This document shows, piece by piece, positions 45,019 to 54,886 of a stretch of DNA of 64,000 nucleotides. The first letter of the stretch is position 1. Every line of letters starts with the position of its first letter. The DNA is from Mycobacterium sp. JS623 (lineage in GTDB: Bacteria > Actinomycetota > Actinomycetes > Mycobacteriales > Mycobacteriaceae). The position numbers and the translations under genes were made by a program. The notes under the pieces are model-generated. The model saw only the letters and a list, made by a program, of their open reading frames with translations, was not told the DNA's origin and did no database searches. The stretch spans positions 3,658,001 through 3,722,000 of the forward strand of contig NC_019966.1 in the NCBI RefSeq assembly GCF_000328565.1, read 5' to 3'.

Positions 45019-45699
45019 TCAGGCGGTGCGTTCGCCGAACTGTACGAGTTCTGCATGCACGCGCCGCAGATCGGCCGCGCCGATGCCGACCAGTGAGCGA
45101 ACATGGCGGCGACGCGGGCCGGTGGGCACAGCTACGTCGTTGGGCACCACCAACACCGGACAACCTGCGCCTTCGGCTGCCGCTGTACCCGTAACCGAGT
45201 CCTCAATGGCCAGGCAGAGAACCGGTGGCAGGTCCAGCAATTCTGCTGCCCGTAGGTAAAGATCGGGCGCGGGTTTGCCCTGCGGCACCTCGTCGGCGCA
45301 GACAGTCGCCGAAAAGTAGTGGCGGCCAATGCTGTTCAACGCCCTGTCGGTGAGTGCGCGCGCAGTGTTGGTAACCAGCGCCATCGGAATTCCTTCGGCG
45401 GCAAGCGATTTCAACAACTCCTGCGCACCGTCACACCACGGCAGTCCACGGTCGAACAGGTCCGCCGTGTAGTCGTGCAGCCAACGAATGGACTCCGCCA
45501 TCGCAACTGGATCCGGCTGCAGGCCGAGGTCGGCATACACCGTCTGCATGGTGTCTTCGGCCGAACCGCCGACCATCGACGTACGCACTTCGTGGGTCAG
45601 CCGGCCACCGAGATGTTCGTACAGCGCCGCCAGCGAGATATCCCAGAGCTTTTCGGAGTCGACGAGCGTGCCATCCATGTCGAACAGCACCGCTTGCAT
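45019..45699 (-). CDS. HAD-superfamily hydrolase (phosphoglucomutase-like subfamily)
   Basis: Phosphatase of 226 residues. Motif I is DMDGTLVDSEKLW with the nucleophilic Asp8, motif II is the threonine of LVTNTARAL, and motifs III-IV are KPAPDLYL and IEDSVTG. The long cap domain places it near beta-phosphoglucomutase/sugar phosphatases, fitting the neighbouring sugar porter. Start ATG 45699; the frame is open further upstream through metH-side DNA but without homology. Confidence 0.88.
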   Translation of the reverse strand: MQAVLFDMDGTLVDSEKLWDISLAALYEHLGGRLTHEVRTSMVGGSAEDTMQTVYADLGLQPDPVAMAESIRWLHDYTADLFDRGLPWCDGAQELLKSLAAEGIPMALVTNTARALTDRALNSIGRHYFSATVCADEVPQGKPAPDLYLRAAELLDLPPVLCLAIEDSVTGTAAAEGAGCPVLVVPNDVAVPTGPRRRHVRSLVGIGAADLRRVHAELVQFGERTA

Positions 45700-45738
45700 G
45701 TCCCCGATTGTGTCAGAGCTCTTGCCTAGGGTGAAATC

Positions 45739-45861
45739 ATGACGATTCTCGTGACCGGCGCCACAGGAAACATCGGCCGATGCACCGTCGATCACCTGAT
45801 CGACCTGGGCGCCAACGACATCCGTGAATTGACGAAGAACCCGGCCGAGCAGTTCCGCTGA
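45739..45861 (+). pseudogene. N-terminal remnant of an NmrA-like NAD(P)-binding protein
   Basis: A 40-codon frame reads MTILVTGATGNIGR and ends in a stop after ELTKNPAEQFR. This is the Rossmann GxTGxxG start plus first alpha/beta unit of the NAD(P)H-binding NmrA/SDR-a family, which normally continues for about 240 residues. The stop falls 2 bp from the convergent metH stop, so the rest has been lost. It was probably replaced or deleted on the metH side. Confidence 0.6.
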
Positions 45862-45862
45862 C

Positions 45863-49609
<3,747 letters not shown>

Positions 49610-49739
49610 ATACGTTCCTTCCGTAGCGGAAGGCGTCCTTGACTCTGCCGAGCGTGGCGGATACCGGCAGGACCCGGTTCCGTTGCAACGCCTCTCGACG
49701 TGAAAAGTCTACGTCGTCACCCAACCGACGTGTGGACGC

Positions 49740-49985
49740 CCAACTCATGGTCGCGATCGACCCCGCTCGCTTGGCGATCGCAGTGCCCCCGAGCCACAGC
49801 TCGCGGATCTCGTCGGCGATGTCCTGGTCACCAAGCTCAACCAGATTGCAGCCGAACGTATTTCGTCTCGACGGCGTCGCGCGAGAGATACGCCGCCTGC
49901 AGCTGACGGCTCATCGCCCCGTCGCCCACCACGAGCCGCTTCGACAGCGTGTCGAGCGAATCGGTGCCCCGGGCGTGCTTGTCAC
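49740..49985 (-). pseudogene. Possible decayed homocysteine S-methyltransferase fragment
   Basis: The minus strand between PAC2 and metH shows broken pieces of one protein. GTG 49985 opens MTSTPGAPI and a shift leads to DTLSKRLVVGDGAMSRQLQA. A second shift near 49840 leads to CNLVELGDQDIADEIRELW. The order DGAM-x-QLQ, then CN-x5-DI-x-EI, resembles the start of homocysteine S-methyltransferase domains (DGAMGT...CN...PDI). Neither shift can be fixed without outside data, and the resemblance is short. Confidence 0.35.
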
Positions 49986-50109
49986 ATCAGCCACACATAC
50001 AGGGTAGTAGTCCTATGCAAATCACTTGGTTGCGCGAGCGCCCACGGTCGTAAATCGGCTGGTGTGGCGATGCCCCTCGTGGGTGCCATGCAGGCTTTAC
50101 GCTGAGGGA

Positions 50110-51033
50110 GTGACCCCGTCGGATGCGAGCGGCATGCCAGATGGTCTTCGCGCAAGCGGCTCATCTGAAAACCGCCCGGGCCTGCCCAAACTCAACGACA
50201 CCGTGATCGTCGCCGCCTTCGAAGGCTGGAACGACGCAGGTGACGCCGCCAGCGACGCGCTGGAGCACCTCGACGCGATATGGGAGGCCGAGCCGATAGT
50301 CGAGATCGATGACGAGGCCTACTACGACTATCAGGTGAACCGACCGGTGATCAGGCAGGTCGACGGCGTCACCCGCGAGCTGGTGTGGCCATCGATGCGG
50401 ATCTCGCACTGCCGCCCGCCGGGTTCCGACCGGGACATCGTCCTCATGCACGGCGTTGAGCCGAACATGCGCTGGCGCACGTTCTGCGCCGAACTGCTGG
50501 CGATCGCCGACAAGCTCAACGTGCAGACCGTGGTGATTCTGGGCGCGCTGCTGGCCGACACACCGCACACCCGCCCGGTGCCGGTTTCGGGAGCGGCCTA
50601 CTCCCCCGACTCGGCGAAGGCCTTCGGTCTCGAGGAGACGCGCTACGAAGGCCCCACTGGCATCGCGGGGGTGTTCCAGGACGCCTGCGTGCAGGCCGGC
50701 ATCCCGGCAGTGACGTTCTGGGCGGCCGTTCCGCACTACGTTTCCCAGCCGCCGAACCCGAAGGCGACGGTCGCGCTGTTGCGTCGCGTCGAGGATGTGC
50801 TCGATATAGAGGTGCCGCTGGCCGATCTGCCCTCGCAGGCGGAGGAATGGGAACAGGCCGTCACCGAGATGACGTCGGAGGACGACGAGATCGCCGAATA
50901 CGTCCAGTCACTGGAGGAGCGCGGGGACGCCGAGGTCGACATGAACGAGGCGCTCGGCAAGATCGACGGCGACGCGCTCGCCGCCGAGTTCGAGCGCTAC
51001 CTGCGGCGGCGGGGTCCCGGCTTCCGGGGATGA
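50110..51033 (+). CDS. PAC2-family protein
   Basis: Protein of about 307 residues of the PAC2 (proteasome assembly chaperone 2) superfamily, matching Rv2125. Visible features are VAAFEGWNDAGDAASDALEHL, then HGVEPNMRWRTFC, GALLADTPHTRPV and a C-terminal acidic coiled region (EEWEQAVTEMTSEDDEIAEY). I use GTG 50110; ATG 50131 is also possible. In actinobacteria there is no proof it assembles proteasomes. The last conserved gene before the accessory region. Confidence 0.88.
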   Translation: MTPSDASGMPDGLRASGSSENRPGLPKLNDTVIVAAFEGWNDAGDAASDALEHLDAIWEAEPIVEIDDEAYYDYQVNRPVIRQVDGVTRELVWPSMRISHCRPPGSDRDIVLMHGVEPNMRWRTFCAELLAIADKLNVQTVVILGALLADTPHTRPVPVSGAAYSPDSAKAFGLEETRYEGPTGIAGVFQDACVQAGIPAVTFWAAVPHYVSQPPNPKATVALLRRVEDVLDIEVPLADLPSQAEEWEQAVTEMTSEDDEIAEYVQSLEERGDAEVDMNEALGKIDGDALAAEFERYLRRRGPGFRG

Positions 51034-51044
51034 CCGCAAGACAT

Positions 51045-51063
51045 TAGCAAAGCCAATTTGCTA
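51045..51063 (+). terminator. Hairpin after PAC2
   Basis: TAGCAAA-GCCAA-TTTGCTA, a perfect 7-bp AT-rich stem 11 bp after the PAC2 stop. It could end the PAC2 transcript. Confidence 0.4.
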
Positions 51064-51367
51064 TTTGTGCGCTAGCCGTGATCTCGCAACATATTTACGC
51101 ATATGTCCAAAGCCTCCCTAGCCGAAGAAATGCGCAACTCTGAACCGACAGAAAACGCGTGTGACGTCAGAGACTATTTGCCCGAAACCCGTTGCGGTCT
51201 CGGTGATTTGCAGTAGACACCATCCTCACCGGCACTGTCAATCGGTTAGGCGGTCGAGCGAAGAGCAACCGCGCAAGTCGAGTAGTCGAGTACTTAAGTA
51301 ATTGCGGTGACGTAGGAGTAAAAGTTAATCCTGAACCATTTTGGAGTGGCTTCCGGGGGGAGGATCC
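51064..51367. other. AT-enriched gap at the start of the accessory region
   Basis: About 300 bp without a plausible gene. It is visibly lower in GC than its surroundings, with stretches such as ATATTTACGCATATG and AAGTAATTGCGGTGACG. It presumably contains the promoter of the first SARP regulator and marks the junction between conserved and accessory DNA. I see no att-like repeat or tRNA. Confidence 0.5.
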
Positions 51368-51430
51368 ATGGTGGAAAACAGAGTCGAGCGGCAATACTTC
51401 TGCATCCTTTGGTGGCATCGGCGACCATGA
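51368..51430 (+). CDS. 20-residue leader peptide ORF before the SARP gene
   Basis: An ATG at 51368 directly follows the strong ribosome binding site GGGGGGAGGATCC and opens a 20-codon frame (MVENRVERQYF..., containing a Trp-Trp pair) that stops at 51428-51430. The stop overlaps the SARP start as ATGA, and the SARP start has no good ribosome binding site of its own. Translation of the leader would therefore set translation of the regulator. A regulatory or coupling role is inferred. Confidence 0.55.
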   Translation: MVENRVERQYFCILWWHRRP

Positions 51431-52176
51431 CGATCCAATCGGACGTGCGAGGCGGCAGACCGGCCGAGCTGTCGCTTTTCGGAGGATTCGCGTTGAGGGT
51501 CGGCGGCCAGAAAATCTCACTGCCGATGCATGCGCGACGTGTGCTGGCCTACCTTTCTCTGCACAAGATGATGGAGAAGGACTGCGATCGTCAGGTCCTC
51601 GCCGAGCGACTCTGGACGGATTCATCACCGCGTCGGTCACGCGCGAGCTTGCGCACCGCGATCTGGCGCATCCGCTCCGCCGCCGATGACCTAATCCTCG
51701 GAGATTCTGACCGGGTCGCGCTGGCGGATTCGGTCCGCGTCGACGTCCACGACTTCCGACACAACGCTGAACGAATGCTTTCGGACGTCTCAGCGTGCGA
51801 GCCGCCGAGACTGGTTCCGCATCTGCGAAGTCCTGCGGATCTGCTGCCCGGCTGGGATGAGGACTGGCTCCTGCTGACGCGCGAGCAGTTGCGCCTCTTG
51901 CGTCTGCACGCGCTGGAGCACACTGCGCGCAGGATGAGCGAGAGCGGCCTGTACCCGCAAGCGATCGACGTGATTCTGTTTGTTGTCGACGAGGAACCAC
52001 TGCGGGAATCCGCGCAAGCAATCTTGATCAAGGCGCATCTAGCTGCGGGCAACCTCGCGGACGCGTGCAGGCAGTACCACCGCTTCAGGGCGAACTTGTG
52101 GAACGAACTCGGGCTGCGGCCGTCGGCCGATTTGTCTCGGTTGGTCTCGCCACAAAGCGAGAGGGCGACAACGTAA
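51427..52176 (+). CDS. SARP-type BTAD-domain transcriptional regulator 1
   Basis: Protein of 249 residues with an OmpR-like winged-helix domain (about 12-95: LSLFGGFALRVGGQ, LAERLWTDSSPRRSRASLRTAIWRIR). A bacterial transcriptional activation domain (about 100-240) follows, ending RANLWNELGLRPSADL. This is the compact AfsR/ActII-ORF4 architecture without an ATPase. Start ATG 51427, coupled to the leader ORF; a GTG at 51346 would add 27 residues. A paralogue with nearly the same layout lies at 53617-54462 on the other strand, the M1-like peptidase between them. Probably an activator of the accessory cassette. Confidence 0.85.
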   Translation: MTIQSDVRGGRPAELSLFGGFALRVGGQKISLPMHARRVLAYLSLHKMMEKDCDRQVLAERLWTDSSPRRSRASLRTAIWRIRSAADDLILGDSDRVALADSVRVDVHDFRHNAERMLSDVSACEPPRLVPHLRSPADLLPGWDEDWLLLTREQLRLLRLHALEHTARRMSESGLYPQAIDVILFVVDEEPLRESAQAILIKAHLAAGNLADACRQYHRFRANLWNELGLRPSADLSRLVSPQSERATT

Positions 52177-52196
52177 CCGCTCGCTGATAGCCGTGC

Positions 52197-52230
52197 CGTT
52201 GACGGCATCGGCTACGTGCGAGCATCAACG
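52197..52230. promoter_or_regulatory. Candidate SARP motif upstream of the M1-like peptidase
   Basis: CGTTGACGG (52197-52205) and GCATCAACG (52222-52230) are inverted near-copies of the 9-mer GCGTCAACG found upstream of the 54.6-kb and 58.7-kb transcription units. The second ends 11 bp before the peptidase start. Confidence 0.4.
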
Positions 52231-52241
52231 TCGGCAGAAGA

Positions 52242-53825
52242 ATGAATGCCGTCAATCTCGTTCCCGTGCACATCGCGGACTTGCGCGCCACCGTCACGAT
52301 CGGCGCGTCACGCGCGCTCGCCGACGCGACCATGACGTACATAATGGGACCAACCGACGGCCGCCCGTTCTTTGATCTGCGCCAAGAAGTCGACAGGTGC
52401 TGGATCGACGGAGTGGAAGTCAGCCCGGCGGTGATCGCCGCGCACGACGTCGGCGAACGGGGTGCACACAGTTCAGTCCGGGTGATCCGGCAACGGCAAT
52501 ATGCCGGGTCGGTGCATTCGGTACGCGTTCGGTACCGACTCGGGCCACCGATGTCGGACCTCGGCGGCGCCTATCCGCCTGTGCTGTCATGGCATCCGGG
52601 CCCCCGCGTGCGTTGGTCGTTCGGCATGGCAGACTTGTATGCGGGCCGATATCTCGAAGCGTGGTTTCCATCAAACCTTCCGTTCGACCATTTCCCGTTC
52701 ACACTCGAACTCGTGCTCGAGCGAACCGAAATCCCGCACACATTGGTGACCAACGGGCAGGTCGCCATGCGGGGCACAAACCGGTGGTTTGTCCGCTTCC
52801 CACTGTGGTTCACCACGATGTCGCCACTCATCGAACTCCACGCGGCCGACACCGTTGAGACCGCATCGATGACGGCACACCTTCCAATCTCCAAGCGGCC
52901 AATCACGATCAGCGCCACCAAGTTCGTCGATGGCGAAGAGAACTTGGCGGCCAGCCTCCCCCGAATCGCGTACTTATTGGCAGAGCAGGAACGCCGCTTC
53001 GGCGAATACAGCGGGAGCTCCTACGTGTGCTTCTTTCACGGCGCCTCGGGCGGGATGGAGTACGGTAACGCAACCACGACGTCCGAATCAGCGCTGCGGC
53101 ATGAGGTGATCCACTCGTGGTTTGCGCGCGGACTCACTCCCGCGTCGCAGGCCGACGGTTGGTGGGATGAGGCGTTTACGCGTTATCTGGAAACCGGCAG
53201 TCGCCCAACGCCATTGGATTTCGACGCACCACCGGTCGAGCTGTGCACTCGCAGACCGTTTCAGCGGGTTACGTCCCCTCGTTCGTATGGGGCAGGCAGC
53301 CGAGTCTTCCGCGGCATCGCAGCGCTCGTCGGCCGCGATGGGCTGCAAGCGGCGATGCGTGACCTGTATCGGACTCGGCGCGGAACGTCGATCTCCACGC
53401 CGATGCTCGAGTCCCATTTGATCGCCGCGACTGGCGAGGTCTCGCTGGTTGACGTCTTTCACCGGTTCGTCTATGGCTTTGGCGACGGACCGATCCCGCG
53501 GCTGGTTGTCGAGCCGGTGCGTTGCGGCGAGCGTTCGATTCGAATCCGCGTGCACAACAACGGCAACGGCTTGTGCCGGCACTATGCGGTGGTGATCGCC
53601 ACCGAGCGGGGCCGGGTCATCGCTGCAACGACGGGTTTCGACCTCGCGCCAGGACGGACCCATCTGCTGCGATGGCGCGGCGACCGCTTACGGGTTGAGC
53701 CGGTGCAGATGGTCGTGTCGCTGCATGCGCACCCACACGTCCGCATAGCTCAGGTGATGGCCGCATACCCAGCTCTGTCCACAACATGCGGGCGAACAGT
53801 TCGAACTGTCGGCGCGCCTCAATGA
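52242..53825 (+). CDS. M1-like gluzincin metallopeptidase
   Basis: Protein of 527 residues. Zinc site HEVIH at 287-291 and the third ligand Glu310 give HExxH-x18-E, the M1 aminopeptidase spacing, and the exopeptidase-type motif is GGMEYGN (270-276). The N-terminal half resembles the beta-saddle domain of M1 enzymes. The large C-terminal helical domain of classical aminopeptidase N is missing; a short beta domain follows instead. No signal peptide is visible, so cytosolic unless exported by a special route. Its 3' end overlaps the convergent SARP 2 gene by 209 bp. Confidence 0.8.
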   Translation: MNAVNLVPVHIADLRATVTIGASRALADATMTYIMGPTDGRPFFDLRQEVDRCWIDGVEVSPAVIAAHDVGERGAHSSVRVIRQRQYAGSVHSVRVRYRLGPPMSDLGGAYPPVLSWHPGPRVRWSFGMADLYAGRYLEAWFPSNLPFDHFPFTLELVLERTEIPHTLVTNGQVAMRGTNRWFVRFPLWFTTMSPLIELHAADTVETASMTAHLPISKRPITISATKFVDGEENLAASLPRIAYLLAEQERRFGEYSGSSYVCFFHGASGGMEYGNATTTSESALRHEVIHSWFARGLTPASQADGWWDEAFTRYLETGSRPTPLDFDAPPVELCTRRPFQRVTSPRSYGAGSRVFRGIAALVGRDGLQAAMRDLYRTRRGTSISTPMLESHLIAATGEVSLVDVFHRFVYGFGDGPIPRLVVEPVRCGERSIRIRVHNNGNGLCRHYAVVIATERGRVIAATTGFDLAPGRTHLLRWRGDRLRVEPVQMVVSLHAHPHVRIAQVMAAYPALSTTCGRTVRTVGAPQ

Positions 53826-54462
53826 CGTTGCCCTCGCACAGGTGCGCCTCGATCAGTGCGCTCTGGGCCGTCTCCCGCAGCGGTTCCTCGGCGACCACCA
53901 TCAGCATCACGTCAATTGCGTCCGGATACCTACCCTCGTCGGCCAGCCGCCTGCCCGACGTCTCTAGCGCGTGAAGGCGCAACTGCCGCAACTGTTCTCG
54001 AGCCAACAGCAACCAGGTTTCATCCCAACCCGGCAGTAGCTCGCAGTTGCGCGCCATCAGGTGTACGCGCTCGCGAGCACAGTCGCTCTTATCAGCCAGC
54101 AGCCGCTCCGCGTGCCGTCGATATTGATGAACATCGACGGTCACCTCATCGGCAAGCATCACCCGGTCGTTCTCACTGAAGACGAGGTTCGGGCACTCAC
54201 GGCGAATGCGCCACAGCGCGGTGCGCAGGCTGGCGCGCGATCGCTCGGCCGACGAGTCCGGCCACAGGCGCTCCGCAAGAATGCCGCGGTCGCAATCTTG
54301 TTCGGCAGCCTTGTCGAGGCAAAGGTAGGCCAACACCCGCCGCGAGTGCTTCGGCAACGCGACGCTGCAACCGCCGACGCGCACACTGAAACCGCCGAGC
54401 AGTGATACGAGCGGTTGTGCTTCGACGCTCGCAGAGGCCGTCTGCAATCCCGTAGCGGACAT
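53617..54462 (-). CDS. SARP-type BTAD-domain transcriptional regulator 2
   Basis: Paralogue of the regulator at 51427, 281 residues. The winged helix has LLGGFSVRVGGCSVALPKHSRRVLAYL and LAERLWPDSSAERSRASLRTALWRIR, and the BTAD domain ends in LWTELGMRPSPEL. A basic 40-residue tail follows that lies antisense to the peptidase gene. Start ATG 54462 follows GGAAGGG at good spacing; in-frame ATG 54486 is an alternative. It is divergent from the cassette starting at 54611, and the spacer holds an 11-bp-spaced direct repeat. Confidence 0.85.
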   Translation of the reverse strand: MSATGLQTASASVEAQPLVSLLGGFSVRVGGCSVALPKHSRRVLAYLCLDKAAEQDCDRGILAERLWPDSSAERSRASLRTALWRIRRECPNLVFSENDRVMLADEVTVDVHQYRRHAERLLADKSDCARERVHLMARNCELLPGWDETWLLLAREQLRQLRLHALETSGRRLADEGRYPDAIDVMLMVVAEEPLRETAQSALIEAHLCEGNVIEARRQFELFARMLWTELGMRPSPELCGRVGAHAATRPSAPAQPVSGRRAIAADGSVLARGRNPSLQR

Positions 54463-54541
54463 CCGAAGCCCTTCCGACGCACCCATTTTCGCGTGATCCG
54501 CAGCGCGGAATGTGACCAGCTTCGGCGATAGGCAGTGCCGA

Positions 54542-54580
54542 GGCGTCAACGATGCGTCAACGCCACAAATCGTTGACGCC
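54542..54580. promoter_or_regulatory. Candidate SARP operator between regulator 2 and the cassette
   Basis: GCGTCAACG occurs at 54543-54551 and 54554-54562, exactly 11 bp apart, followed by the inverted copy CGTTGACGC at 54571-54579. Direct repeats with 11-bp spacing are the known binding pattern of SARP regulators. The element lies between the divergent regulator 2 and the first cassette gene. Confidence 0.6.
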
Positions 54581-54610
54581 CGCTGTACGGCGTGCTGTCA
54601 CTGTGCCCGT

Positions 54611-54853
54611 GTGACAGCCGACACCAGCCGAGTGGTCGTCGTGCGGGCCTGGCTCGATTCGCATCGAATCATCGTGCGGGTCCTCACAGGCACCGGCCAC
54701 TCCAAGCCAGCGGACGAGTGGGTGTTTGCCGATATCGATGCGGCCTGCAGACAGGTGGCCGAAGTTCTGCGCGAACTGGAGGCCGCCCCCGGATCGAGTG
54801 CGGCGTTGATACAAACCATTGACGCCTCTGCACACCGCAGCCCAGGACAGTGA
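54611..54853 (+). CDS. Small hypothetical protein opening the cassette
   Basis: An 80-residue soluble protein (MTADTSRVVVVRAWLDSHRI...) of unknown function, with a beta-hairpin-like start and a helix (DIDAACRQVAEVLRELEA). I use GTG 54611 because the residues before it are cysteine-rich and overlap the putative operator. It precedes the 803-residue protein by 33 bp and is probably co-transcribed. Confidence 0.55.
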   Translation: MTADTSRVVVVRAWLDSHRIIVRVLTGTGHSKPADEWVFADIDAACRQVAEVLRELEAAPGSSAALIQTIDASAHRSPGQ

Positions 54854-54886
54854 CGACAGCAGCTGCTAGTTGCGGAGGTGGAGATA

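Noticed and set aside
49610..49740. Cobalamin riboswitch upstream of metH
   Set aside because: I found no B12-box-like conserved core and the space to the start is short; metH genes of mycobacteria are not known to me to carry one.
51368..51430. Tryptophan attenuator in the leader ORF
   Set aside because: Two Trp codons alone, with no clear terminator/antiterminator pair between leader and gene, are insufficient; only translational coupling is supported.
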